Below are positions 56,095-64,000 of a stretch of DNA of 64,000 nucleotides, one piece after another. Origin of the DNA: Streptomyces mobaraensis (GTDB lineage Bacteria > Actinomycetota > Actinomycetes > Streptomycetales > Streptomycetaceae); the NCBI RefSeq assembly GCF_020099395.1, contig NZ_CP083590.1, positions 3,410,001 to 3,474,000 on the forward strand, read 5' to 3'. Each line of letters starts with the position of its first letter. The stretch's first letter is position 1. Made by a program: the position numbers and the translations under genes. Below the pieces are notes generated by a model. The model was not told where the DNA came from, searched no databases, and worked only from the letters and a program-made list of their open reading frames with translations.

Positions 56095-57102
56095 ATGGAC
56101 GCCGAGCGCCGGCCGAAGGTCGTGACGATCACCGTCGGGACCAACGAGCTGCGCTGGCTGGACCGGTGCCTCGGTTCCCTGCTGGACAGCGACACCACCG
56201 GCATCGACCTGGAGGTCTGCTACGTCGACAACGACTCGGCGGACGGCAGCGTCGAGCACGTGCGCGAGAAGTACCCCCGGGCGACGGTCATCCGCAACGA
56301 CCGCAACCTGGGCTTCGCCGGGGCGAACAACGTCGGCATGCGCCGGGCGCTGGAGTCCGGCGCGGACTACGTGTTCCTCGTGAACCCCGACACCTGGACC
56401 CCGCCCGGCCTGGTGCGCGGACTCACCGAAGTGGCCGAGGAATGGCCGGAGTACGGCATCCTCGGCCCGCTGCAGTACCGCTACGACCCCGACTCCACCG
56501 CGCTCGACGAGTTCAACGAGTGGACGCACACGGTGCTGTGGCTGGGCGAGCAGCACGCCTTCGCCGGCGACGGCATCGCCCACCCCTCCACCGCCGGCCC
56601 CGCCGAGGGCCGGGCCCCGCGGACGCTGGAGCACGCCTACGTCCAGGGGTCGGCGCTGTTCGCCCGGACCGCGATGCTGCGCGAGACCGGGCTCTTCGAC
56701 GAGGTGCTGCACACCTACTACGAGGAGACCGACCTCTGCCGCCGGGCCCGCTGGGCGGGCTGGCGGGTGGCACTCCACCTGGACCTGGGCATCCAGCACC
56801 GGGGCGGCGGCGGTGCCGCCGTCCCCAGCGAGTACAGCCGGGTCCACATGCGGCGCAACCGCTACTACTACCTGCTGACGGACATCGACTGGCACCCCGC
56901 GAAGGCCGCCCGCCTCGCCGGGCGCTGGCTGGTCGCGGACCTCATGGGCCACAGCGTCGTCGGCCGCGTCCCGGCGGCGACGGGGGCGCGGGAGACGGCC
57001 GAGGCGCTGCGCTGGCTCGCCGGCCGGGTGCCGACCATGCGGTCCCGGCGCCGGAGCCACCGTGCGCTGCGGACCCGGGGCACGAAGGGGGCGTCCCGAT
57101 GA
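56095..57102 (+). CDS. Family 2 glycosyltransferase (GT-A, rhamnosyl-type)
   Basis: The 335-residue GT-A protein has VVTITVGTNELRWLDR, YVDNDSADGS, RNLGFAGANNVGMRRAL and the VNPDTWTPP motif holding the DxD-equivalent. ETDLCRRARWAGW appears near the catalytic base. It resembles dTDP-rhamnosyltransferase-like family 2 enzymes. ATG 56095 follows GGGAGAG; GTG 56053, overlapping the preceding stop, is an alternative. Confidence 0.85.
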   Translation: MDAERRPKVVTITVGTNELRWLDRCLGSLLDSDTTGIDLEVCYVDNDSADGSVEHVREKYPRATVIRNDRNLGFAGANNVGMRRALESGADYVFLVNPDTWTPPGLVRGLTEVAEEWPEYGILGPLQYRYDPDSTALDEFNEWTHTVLWLGEQHAFAGDGIAHPSTAGPAEGRAPRTLEHAYVQGSALFARTAMLRETGLFDEVLHTYYEETDLCRRARWAGWRVALHLDLGIQHRGGGGAAVPSEYSRVHMRRNRYYYLLTDIDWHPAKAARLAGRWLVADLMGHSVVGRVPAATGARETAEALRWLAGRVPTMRSRRRSHRALRTRGTKGASR

Positions 57103-58127
57103 GGCCGCTGAAGGTCGCGCTGGTCAACATCCCGCTCCGGGTGCCGGGGAGCGACGAGTGGATCACCGTGCCGCCGCAGGGGTACGGCGGGATCCAGTGG
57201 GTCGTCGCCAACCTGATGGACGGGCTGCTGGAGCTCGGCCACGAGGTCTTCCTGCTGGGCGCCCCGGGCAGCCCGGCGGGAGCCCCGGGGCTCACCGTCG
57301 TGCCGGTGGGCGAGCCGGAGGAGATCCAGCGGTGGATGCGGGAGTCGGACGTCGACGTGGTCCACGACCACAGCGGCGGTCTGATCGGCCCGGCCGGGTT
57401 GCGGCCGGGCACCGCCTTCATCAGCTCGCACCACTTCACCACCCGCCCGGTCAACCCGGCGGGCTGCACCTACAGTTCGCGGGCGCAGCGCGCACACTGC
57501 GGGGGCGGCGAGGACGCGCCCGTCATCCCGATCCCCGTCGACCCGGCCCGCTACCGGTCGGCGGCGGACGCGGTGCCCAAGGAGGACTTCCTCCTCTTCA
57601 TGGGCCGGATCTCGCCGCACAAGGGGGCGCTGGAGGCCGCCGCGTTCGCGGCGGCGTGCGGCCGGCGCCTGGTGCTGGCCGGGCCCGCCTGGGAGCCGGA
57701 CTACTTCGCGGAGATCACCTCACGGTACGGCTCGGCCGTCGAGCCGATCGGGGAGGTGGGCGCCGAGCGGCGGCTCGACCTGCTCGCCTCGGCGCACGCG
57801 GTGCTGGCCATGTCCCAGGCGGTCGAGGGGCCGTGGGGCGGCACCTGGTGCGAACCGGGCGCGACGGTGGTCTCCGAGGCGGCGGTGAGCGGCACCCCCG
57901 TCGTGGGCACGCGCAACGGCTGCCTGGCGGAGATCGTGCCGGCGGTCGGCCGGGTCGTCGGCTACGGCACGGACTTCGCGCCCGACGAGGCCCGCCGGGT
58001 CCTGGACGAGCTGCCGTCGCCCGGCGAGGTCCGGCGCGAGGCGGTCCGGCTGTGGGGCCATGTGGAGATCGCCGGCCGGTATGTGGAGCAGTACCGCAGG
58101 CTGCTCTCCGGGGTGACCTGGACGTGA
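57099..58127 (+). CDS. Family 4 glycosyltransferase (GT-B)
   Basis: The 342-residue GT-B enzyme has PPQGYGGIQWVVANLMDG near the N-terminus, a VVHDHSGGL strand, FMGRISPHKGALEA at the domain junction, and the donor-site CEPGATVVSEAAVSGTPVVG with the E-x7-E pattern. It should add one sugar of the chain. The ATG overlaps the preceding glycosyltransferase stop. The operon then ends at a hairpin. Confidence 0.88.
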   Translation: MRPLKVALVNIPLRVPGSDEWITVPPQGYGGIQWVVANLMDGLLELGHEVFLLGAPGSPAGAPGLTVVPVGEPEEIQRWMRESDVDVVHDHSGGLIGPAGLRPGTAFISSHHFTTRPVNPAGCTYSSRAQRAHCGGGEDAPVIPIPVDPARYRSAADAVPKEDFLLFMGRISPHKGALEAAAFAAACGRRLVLAGPAWEPDYFAEITSRYGSAVEPIGEVGAERRLDLLASAHAVLAMSQAVEGPWGGTWCEPGATVVSEAAVSGTPVVGTRNGCLAEIVPAVGRVVGYGTDFAPDEARRVLDELPSPGEVRREAVRLWGHVEIAGRYVEQYRRLLSGVTWT

Positions 58128-58129
58128 GG

Positions 58130-58171
58130 TGCCGGGGTCCGGAGCGGGTACACCGCCCGGACCCCGGCACG
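58130..58171 (+). terminator. 14-bp perfect inverted repeat between convergent genes
   Basis: GTGCCGGGGTCCGG (58130-58143) pairs perfectly with 58158-58171. It lies between the stop of a plus-strand glycosyltransferase and the stop of a minus-strand oxygenase, and probably terminates both. Confidence 0.75.
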
Positions 58172-58174
58172 TCG

Positions 58175-58927
58175 TCAGCTCGCGTCCAGCCAGGGGCGCG
58201 GCTCGGGGTCGGCCACCTCTTCGACCGGCCCCATGAAGACGAGCACGTAGGCCCGGCGCGTCTGGCCGGTCAGGTTGGGGCCCGCGTAGTGCGGGGCCCG
58301 CAGGGTGTGCGCCACGGCCTCGCCCGCGGCGAGCGGGACGGCCACCCCGGCGGCAGGGTCCACCGCGTCGGTCACCAGCCCCCGGATGCGGTCGTCGTCG
58401 TCGATGTGCCGGTGCGGCAGGACGGGGCCCAGGTGGCCGCCGGGCAGGTAGTGCAGGCAGCCGCTGTCCACCGTGGCCTCGTCCAGCGTGGTCCACACGC
58501 TGAGCCCGCGCCGGTGCCAGCGCGGGTCCATGTAGCCCTCGTCCTGGTGCCAGGGCGTCTCCGCGCCGTAGTTCGGCGGCTTCAGAATGGCGTGCCCGTA
58601 GAAGTCGAGCTCGTCCTCGGGGACGTCCAGCAGCCGTGCGGCGATCGCCCGGCAGCGCTTGAAGTGCTCGCTGTCGACCAGTTCGGGCGCGAATTTCTCC
58701 GGGCGCACGATCTGCGGCAGCCGGGCCGGCCCGTCGGAATCCTGGCGGGCGGCGATGTCGAAGTAGTCGCCGGTCCCGAAGTCGGCGTGCTCGGAGAACA
58801 GCCGGTCGTAGACGCCGCGCAGCCACTCCAGCTCCGCGTCGTCCACGAGCCGCGGCAGCGCGGCGAATCCGTCGTCCCGGAAGGCTGCGACGAGCTCCTC
58901 GTCGATCACGGTTTCCACGGCCCCCAT
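58175..58927 (-). CDS. Fe(II)/2-oxoglutarate oxygenase, phytanoyl-CoA type (c)
   Basis: The 250-residue oxygenase has His127-x-Asp129 in PWHQDEGYM, a distal histidine (His213 in RAPHYAGPN) and an arginine further on (TRRAYVLVF). The WHQDEGY form resembles phytanoyl-CoA dioxygenases more closely than the other three here. It stands alone on the minus strand with its own upstream region and may be regulated separately. It could carry out a ring hydroxylation or the methylenedioxy closure. Confidence 0.88.
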   Translation of the reverse strand: MGAVETVIDEELVAAFRDDGFAALPRLVDDAELEWLRGVYDRLFSEHADFGTGDYFDIAARQDSDGPARLPQIVRPEKFAPELVDSEHFKRCRAIAARLLDVPEDELDFYGHAILKPPNYGAETPWHQDEGYMDPRWHRRGLSVWTTLDEATVDSGCLHYLPGGHLGPVLPHRHIDDDDRIRGLVTDAVDPAAGVAVPLAAGEAVAHTLRAPHYAGPNLTGQTRRAYVLVFMGPVEEVADPEPRPWLDAS

Positions 58928-59126
58928 ACGGCGGCTCCTTTCGTCAGGTATTCGACGAGTACGATACGTTCCTTCCCGGAATAGGGCATCGCCTTTAGCC
59001 GGAGAATAGTGAATTGACTAGACTCTGGCCGTCGAAGGCCATTCCTCCGGCCGTCGGACGGCGACCCCGATGAAACGCGTGCAATACTCTCGGCGCGACG
59101 TATGTGAAATACGGGAGCGGGTTGCT

Positions 59127-59849
59127 ATGACTGCACACAGTGCGATTGCGTTGGATGTCGGAGGCGTCATCTACTACGACGAGCCTTTCGAACTGGCTTG
59201 GCTTCAGGGGACCTTCGACCTCGCGGTCACCGCTGACCCGAGCGTCACCCTCCGAGATTTCATCGATGACACCGAGCGTTTCTATCTGGGCGGGAAAGTC
59301 CCCGCGGGCCGGCCGGACATTCTCGGTTCGGCGGCCGCCGACGAGAGCTGGGTCCGGATCCTGCGGGCCTGGGGGGAACTGGCCCAGGAGATTCCCGGCG
59401 CCATTGCGGCGACGAAGGCGCTCGCCCGCGGAATACCGACGGCGGTGGTCGCCAATCAGCCGCCCGAGTGCGCGGACGTGCTCGCCGCGTGGGGGCTGAC
59501 CGCCATCCTGGAGACGGTCGTCCTCGACTGCTTCGAGGGCGTCGCCAAGCCCGATCCGCGGCTGCTGGGCATCGCCCTGGAGCGGCTGGGCCTGTCGCCC
59601 GCCGACCTGCTGGTGGTGGGCAACCGCGCCGACCACGACGTGGTGCCCGCCCGCGCCCTGGGCTGCCCGGCGGTGTTCGTGCTGCCGGAGGACGGCTACC
59701 GCGTCCCACCCGGCGTCCACCCGGACATCGTCCGGGCCTACCGCGCGCTGCGCACGGTCCGCACCGCGCCCCCGGCCGACGACGTGCCGCGGGTCGCCTC
59801 CCTCGCCGAGCTGGCCGCGTCGCCCCTGGCGCGCCTCGGTGCGCTGTGA
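59127..59849 (+). CDS. HAD-superfamily hydrolase
   Basis: The 240-residue protein has HAD motif I in ALDVGGVIYYDE (nucleophile Asp10), a motif II region around TAVVANQPPE, and motifs III/IV in AKPDPRLL and VVGNRADHD. It most likely removes phosphate from a sugar or other pathway metabolite. ATG 59127 follows GGGAGCGGG. The stop overlaps the next epimerase gene, so the two probably act in one branch. Confidence 0.82.
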   Translation: MTAHSAIALDVGGVIYYDEPFELAWLQGTFDLAVTADPSVTLRDFIDDTERFYLGGKVPAGRPDILGSAAADESWVRILRAWGELAQEIPGAIAATKALARGIPTAVVANQPPECADVLAAWGLTAILETVVLDCFEGVAKPDPRLLGIALERLGLSPADLLVVGNRADHDVVPARALGCPAVFVLPEDGYRVPPGVHPDIVRAYRALRTVRTAPPADDVPRVASLAELAASPLARLGAL

Positions 59850-60778
59850 CCACGGCGGACCCGCTGTCCGGCGGCCGTACGGCGGTGATCGGCGCGACGG
59901 GCTTCATCGGCTCCCGGCTGACGGCCGCGCTCACCGACGAGGACGCCCGCGTCCCGGCCGCCTTCAACCGGGCGTTCCCGCCGGTGGCCGGCGGCCGCCC
60001 GGCCCCGGGCCTGATCGAGGCCGACATCGTCTACTTCCTGGCCGCCGGCCTGAGTCCGATCCTGGCCGAGCGGCGGCCCGACCTGGTGGAGGCCGAACGC
60101 CTGCTGCTGGTCGAGGTGTTGGACGCGCTGGCCGCGGCGGGCCGCCGCCCGGTGTTCGTCCTGGCCGGCTCGGGCGGCGCGGTCTACGCGCCCGAGGTCG
60201 CGCCGCCGTACCGGGAGACCACCCCGACCCGGCCCGACTCCGCCTACGGACACGCCAAACTCCGCCTGGAAGCCGAGCTGTTCCGGCGCCCGGACGCCGT
60301 CCGCGCCGTGGTGGCGCGGCTGAGCAACGTCTACGGCCCCGGCCAGCGTCCCGTCCGCGGGTTCGGTGTGCTGCCGCACTGGCTGCGGGCGGCCGTCCGG
60401 GGTGAGCCCGTGCGGGTGTTCGGCGATCCGCACGTCGTCCGGGACTACGTCAACGTCGACGACGTCACCCGGTTCCTGCTCGCGCTGCGCACCCGGGTCG
60501 GCGGCGGCCGGCTGCCCTCCGTGGTGAACGTCGGCTCGGGAGTGCCGACTTCGCTGAGCGGCCTGCTGGACGTCGTGTCCGAGGTGACCGGCGGTTCCGT
60601 CGCGGTGCGCTGGGAGCGGGGACGCTCCTTCGACCGGCAGGGCAACTGGCTGGACGTCACGCGGGCCGACGCCGAGTTCGGCTGGCGGGCCGAGATCCCG
60701 CTGGCCGAGGGCGTCCGCGCGTGCTGGGAGCGCGTGCTCGACGACGCCGGCCGGGCCCCTACCGTCTCGACGCTCTAG
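59846..60778 (+). CDS. NAD-dependent sugar epimerase/reductase-family protein 3
   Basis: The 310-residue extended SDR has AVIGATGFIGSRLTAAL, the strand VLAGSGGAVYAP, the Tyr-x3-Lys pair in SAYGHAKLRLE, and VVRDYVNVDDVTRFL. Substitution of the usual STxxVYG by SGGAVYA parallels the epimerase at 27174-28142 (STGGALYG). It acts on a nucleotide sugar; the specific step is unknown. GTG 59846 overlaps the HAD stop. Confidence 0.82.
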   Translation: MTTADPLSGGRTAVIGATGFIGSRLTAALTDEDARVPAAFNRAFPPVAGGRPAPGLIEADIVYFLAAGLSPILAERRPDLVEAERLLLVEVLDALAAAGRRPVFVLAGSGGAVYAPEVAPPYRETTPTRPDSAYGHAKLRLEAELFRRPDAVRAVVARLSNVYGPGQRPVRGFGVLPHWLRAAVRGEPVRVFGDPHVVRDYVNVDDVTRFLLALRTRVGGGRLPSVVNVGSGVPTSLSGLLDVVSEVTGGSVAVRWERGRSFDRQGNWLDVTRADAEFGWRAEIPLAEGVRACWERVLDDAGRAPTVSTL

Positions 60779-60803
60779 CGGCCCCGGCGTTCCGGCGGCG
60801 GAA

Positions 60804-60890
60804 CGCACGCGCCCCGGGCCCGGGGCGGGGAAACGGGCGGCCGTCAACGGCCGTTGGCGTTCTCCGCCCCGGGCCCGGGGCGCGCTGCGT
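60804..60890. terminator. Large inverted repeat between convergent genes
   Basis: The 18-bp palindrome CGCCCCGGGCCCGGGGCG occurs twice (60810-60827 and 60865-60882). The flanks extend this into inverted arms of about 26 bases, with a small CAACGGCCGTTG palindrome in the loop. It sits between the epimerase (plus) and halogenase (minus) stops and probably serves as a two-way terminator. Confidence 0.65.
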
Positions 60891-60944
60891 GGTCTGGGAC
60901 CCCGGTCTCGTACGACACGAGTCCCGGGGCCCGGAACCGCCTGG

Positions 60945-62402
60945 TCAGGACCGGGACCGGCCGATCCCCAGGGTCGGGGTGGTGCGCAGGTACAGACCCG
61001 TGGCCGGGTCGTAGAGGTCGTGGGCGTCCATCTTGCCGGGGGCCTCGCTGACCGGGGCGCTCGGCGTGCCGGCCTCCGCCATCAGCCGGGCGTTCTCGGC
61101 CGCGGCGAGCAGCTGGCGGACGGAGTTGTCCTCCGGCAGGGCGACGGCCTGGGCCTGCGCCTGGTGGGCGCGGTCCTCGTGCGTCCCGGTGACGGCGTCG
61201 TGGATGTCCGCGAGCCCCGCGACCAGCTCGGCGAAGGCCACCGCGCCGTCCACCTGCTCGTACTCCTCCGTGGCGCGCTCCGGGACCATCGCGTCGGCCA
61301 GGCCGAAGTAGGCGGCCTTGCCGGCCTGCTGCTGGTACACACCGGAGACCAGGGTGAACAGCCGCTGGTAGGCGTTGCGGTAGAGCGACTCGTAGAAGGC
61401 GCCGGCCTCCTTCTCCGTGACGTCCTCGTTCACCGTGGCGAGCACGGACGTCGCGGCCAGCATGCCGCTGTAGAGCGCCAGGTGGACGCCGGTGGACAGC
61501 AGCGGGTCGAGGAAGCAGGCGGCGTCGCCGGCGAGGTAGTAGCCGGGGCCGTGGAAGCTGTCGGCGACGTAGGAGAAGTCCTGCTCCACCCGGACGCCCG
61601 GCTGGTACTCGCCCTCCGCCATGAGGTCGCGGACGGTCGGGTTCTCCTGGACCAGCGAGGCGAGCATCGCCTCCAGGTCGGCGTGGTCCTTGCGGCGCTC
61701 CAGGAAGCGGTCCTGGTGGCAGACGAACCCGACGCTGTAGCGGTCGTCGCGCAGCGGGATCACCCAGTACCAGCCGTCCGGGGCGCCGATGACGTTGATG
61801 CCGCCGGTGGGCGAGGTGGGCAGCAGGGAGCCGCCCTGCCAGTAACCCCAGATCGCCACGTTGCGGAAGATCTCGTGCGGCTGGCGGTTCTTCAGGTGCC
61901 GGGAGATGACGCCCGACCGGCCGGAGGCGTCGATGACGTAGTCGAACTCCTCGCTGACCAGCTCACCGGTGTCGGGGTCCGTCCACTCCGCCCCGGTCGC
62001 GCGGTCGCCGTCGAACAGCACGCGCTTGACCGTGACGCCCTCGGTGACGTCGGCGCCCTGCTTGACCGCGTTCTTCAGGAGCACGTGGTCGAAGTCGTCG
62101 CGGTCGACCTGCCAGGAGCGCACGTCCGGGCCGAAGATCTTCGGCCAGTCGATGGCCCAGTCCTCCTTGCCCCAGCGCAGCAGCACACCGTTCTTGACCG
62201 TGTAGCCGCGGGAGTCGACCTCTTCCAGCGCGCCGACCAGATCGACGATGGTGCGGCAGGACGAGGCGATCGACTCGCCGATGTGATAGCGGGGGAAAGT
62301 CTCCCGCTCCAGCAGCTTGACGGACATTCCGGCCTTGCTGAGCAAGGAGGCCGCAGTGGACCCTGCCGGCCCACCGCCGATTACGAGCACTTTTCTGGGC
62401 AT
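60945..62402 (-). CDS. aviH: FAD-dependent halogenase (AviH type)
   Basis: The 485-residue flavin halogenase has the FAD motif GGGPAGSTAA, the GESIASSC segment, the diagnostic WxWxIP motif (GWYWVIP) and a DPLLSTGVHLAL region. It should chlorinate orsellinate or its derivative, giving the dichloro-isoeverninic unit of avilamycin-type compounds. ATG 62402 follows AGGGGGAT on the minus strand; the frame extends further upstream without a better start. Confidence 0.93.
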   Translation of the reverse strand: MPRKVLVIGGGPAGSTAASLLSKAGMSVKLLERETFPRYHIGESIASSCRTIVDLVGALEEVDSRGYTVKNGVLLRWGKEDWAIDWPKIFGPDVRSWQVDRDDFDHVLLKNAVKQGADVTEGVTVKRVLFDGDRATGAEWTDPDTGELVSEEFDYVIDASGRSGVISRHLKNRQPHEIFRNVAIWGYWQGGSLLPTSPTGGINVIGAPDGWYWVIPLRDDRYSVGFVCHQDRFLERRKDHADLEAMLASLVQENPTVRDLMAEGEYQPGVRVEQDFSYVADSFHGPGYYLAGDAACFLDPLLSTGVHLALYSGMLAATSVLATVNEDVTEKEAGAFYESLYRNAYQRLFTLVSGVYQQQAGKAAYFGLADAMVPERATEEYEQVDGAVAFAELVAGLADIHDAVTGTHEDRAHQAQAQAVALPEDNSVRQLLAAAENARLMAEAGTPSAPVSEAPGKMDAHDLYDPATGLYLRTTPTLGIGRSRS

Positions 62403-62603
62403 CGAGATCCCCCTGAATTCGGGTTTCACATGGCGGCGCGTCACGGATGGATTGCCAACGCCAGGCACGGTCAATTGCGAAATACTTCTCCGAGTGTAGT
62501 GAGCACGCTCTAGTGGAATCTCTAGTCCTTCTCCGGTCCCGGCTATGTAGCATCCGCTCCGGGATTAGTGCCGAGCTCGGCGATCGTCCTGCAAAGGAGC
62601 GTG

Positions 62604-63455
62604 ATGGGAACCCGCGTACTGACCGAGGAGCAGGTCGAGAGCTTCGTCTCCGACGGCTTCGTCCACCTGCCGGGTGCGTTCCCGGGGGAGCTCGCCGAGG
62701 AGGCGCGCGCCCTGCTGTGGCGGCAGCTGGACATGGACCCCGACGACCCGGGCACCTGGACGCGGGAGGTGGTCCGGCTCGGGGTGCGCGACGACGACGT
62801 GTTCGTCCGCGCCGCCAACACCCCGCCGCTGCACGCCGCCTACGACCAGCTCGCCGGGGAGGGCCGCTGGCAGCCGCTGACCCACGTCGGCACGTTCCCG
62901 GTGCGGTTCCCCGTGACGAAGCGGCCGGAGGAGACCGAGGACTACGGCTGGCACATCGACGCCAGCTTCCTCGCCGAGGGCGCCGACGCCGACCGGGACT
63001 GGTCCGGTGAGCTGGACGTGATCCCGCCGGACTACGACAAGATCTTCCGGTACAACGTGTGGTCCCGAGGCCGGGCGCTGCTGCTCCTGCTGCTGTTCTC
63101 CGACACCGGCGAGGAGGACGCGCCCACGCTGATCCGCGTCGGCTCCCACCTGGACGTACCGCCGCTGCTGGCGCCGTACGGCGCGGAGGGCACCTACCTG
63201 GAGGCCGGGGAGGTGGGCCGGGACCGGCCGCTGCGGTCCGCGACGGGCAAGGCCGGCGACGCCTACCTCTGCCACCCCTTCCTGGTGCACACGCCGGTGG
63301 CCAACACCGGCACCCGCCCGCGGTTCATGGCCCAGCCGAACCTGCTGCCCGTGGGACAGCTCGAACTCGACCGGCCCGACGGCCGGTACACCCCGGTCGA
63401 ACAGGCCGTGCGCCGGGGCCTGGGCCAGGACGTTCCGCGACGAGAGAACCGGTGA
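62604..63455 (+). CDS. Fe(II)/2-oxoglutarate oxygenase, phytanoyl-CoA type (d)
   Basis: The 283-residue oxygenase has His117-x-Asp119 (WHIDASF) and a distal His229 (FLVHTP), followed by RPRFMAQPN as the 2-oxoglutarate anchor. It diverges from the halogenase gene and leads into a methyltransferase gene. ATG 62604 follows AAAGGAG closely. It is a candidate for one of the oxidative ring closures. Confidence 0.87.
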   Translation: MGTRVLTEEQVESFVSDGFVHLPGAFPGELAEEARALLWRQLDMDPDDPGTWTREVVRLGVRDDDVFVRAANTPPLHAAYDQLAGEGRWQPLTHVGTFPVRFPVTKRPEETEDYGWHIDASFLAEGADADRDWSGELDVIPPDYDKIFRYNVWSRGRALLLLLLFSDTGEEDAPTLIRVGSHLDVPPLLAPYGAEGTYLEAGEVGRDRPLRSATGKAGDAYLCHPFLVHTPVANTGTRPRFMAQPNLLPVGQLELDRPDGRYTPVEQAVRRGLGQDVPRRENR

Positions 63456-63456
63456 C

Positions 63457-64000
63457 ATGGAAGAGCGACACGACGCGCAGGCCCCCTGGACGGACGTGAT
63501 CCGGCTGGTGTTCGGCGGCATGGCCACCCAGGTCGTCGGCCTGGCGGTGCGGCTCCGGCTGCCCGACGCCATCGCGGCGGGCGAACGGACCACCGAGGAG
63601 CTGGCCGCCCGCTTCGAGGGCGCACCCGCCGCCATGAACCGGCTGCTGCGCGGCCTGGCCGCGCTCGGGGTGCTCCGCGAGTCCGAGCCGGGGGTGTTCG
63701 GGCTGACGCCGGTCGGCGAGCTGCTGCGCGCCGACCGCACACCGTCCTTCCACGCCCTGTCCCGGATGCTCACCGACCCGGCGGTCTCGACGGCCTGGCA
63801 GCACCTCGACCACAGCGTCCGCACCGGCGGCCCGGCCTTCGACCAGGTCTTCGGCCGCGACTTCTTCGCCCACCTCGCCGACGACCCCGACCTCTCGGGG
63901 CTCTACAACGCCGCGATGAGCCAGGGCACCCGCGGGATCGCCGGCCTCGTCGCGGCGCGCCAGGACTTCTCCGGCGTCCGCACCGTGGTGGACGTCGGCG
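63457..64000 (+). CDS. O-methyltransferase, partial (right edge)
   Basis: The first 181 codons are visible and the gene runs off the window. It begins with the dimerisation-helix domain of plant-type/ActF-like O-methyltransferases (VIRLVFGGMATQVVGLAVRL, then LLRGLAALGVLRE) and ends entering the SAM-binding core (TVVDVG). Its position beside the halogenase and oxygenase suggests O-methylation of the orsellinate moiety (AviG4-type) or of a sugar. ATG 63457 lies one base after the preceding stop. Confidence 0.82.
   Translation, partial: MEERHDAQAPWTDVIRLVFGGMATQVVGLAVRLRLPDAIAAGERTTEELAARFEGAPAAMNRLLRGLAALGVLRESEPGVFGLTPVGELLRADRTPSFHALSRMLTDPAVSTAWQHLDHSVRTGGPAFDQVFGRDFFAHLADDPDLSGLYNAAMSQGTRGIAGLVAARQDFSGVRTVVDVG

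Noticed and set aside
58960..58965. TACGAT between the oxygenase and HAD genes as a fifth member of the shared promoter set
   Set aside because: No GTTTTC or GAAAAC element lies 16-17 bases upstream, only a weak CCTTTC that overlaps the oxygenase ribosome binding site.

Overview
The window is very GC-rich actinomycete DNA. The base composition, GTG starts, tight ATGA/GTGA overlaps and a TTA codon in a short regulator all point to Streptomyces or a close relative. It holds two adjacent biosynthetic gene sets and almost no housekeeping genes. I see no tRNA, rRNA or CRISPR array.

Region 1 (1-2.1 kb) is a sparse left edge. It has about 1.2 kb without a convincing gene, then a serine-recombinase-type gene that lacks its catalytic resolvase domain.

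Region 2 (2.2-23.9 kb, all on +) is a highly reducing type II polyketide synthase set of polyene type. It has four ketosynthase/chain-length-factor pairs, two discrete ACPs, four FabZ-like dehydratase genes (one a fused didomain), one FabG-like ketoreductase, a FabD-like malonyltransferase, two alpha/beta hydrolases (one fused to a double hot-dog thioesterase), two SRPBCC proteins and a 14-helix MFS exporter. There is no enoyl reductase, aromatase or cyclase, so a conjugated polyene acyl chain is the expected output. An unusual sulfur/redox set is interleaved: three consecutive DsrE-family genes, a glutathione-peroxidase-like gene, a DsbA-fold isomerase and a 47-residue peptide ending GGCG. 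A strong terminator near 9.98 kb splits the region into two transcription units.

Region 3 (24.2-64 kb, mixed strands, cut off by the right edge) matches the orthosomycin (avilamycin/everninomicin) family. Its hallmarks are two rRNA methyltransferases resembling AviRb and AviRa; an iterative orsellinate synthase (AviM type) with its KASIII-like partner (AviN type); a flavin halogenase (AviH type); dTDP-glucose synthase and 4,6-dehydratase; a UDP-glucuronate decarboxylase; a sugar C-methyltransferase; a radical SAM enzyme of AviX12 type; pyruvate-dehydrogenase-like E1 alpha and beta; five glycosyltransferases; several O-methyltransferases; an ABC exporter; and four phytanoyl-CoA-type iron/2-oxoglutarate oxygenases, the class that closes orthoester and methylenedioxy rings. 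Two small LuxR-type regulators lie at 30-31.4 kb, and one carries a TTA codon. Four intergenic sites share a similar promoter layout.

How it fits together: region 3 should make a chlorinated orsellinate-capped oligosaccharide that targets the ribosome, with self-protection by rRNA methylation. Region 2 should make an independent polyene, or an acyl group that decorates something else. Whether the two act together is unknown and is the main open question.
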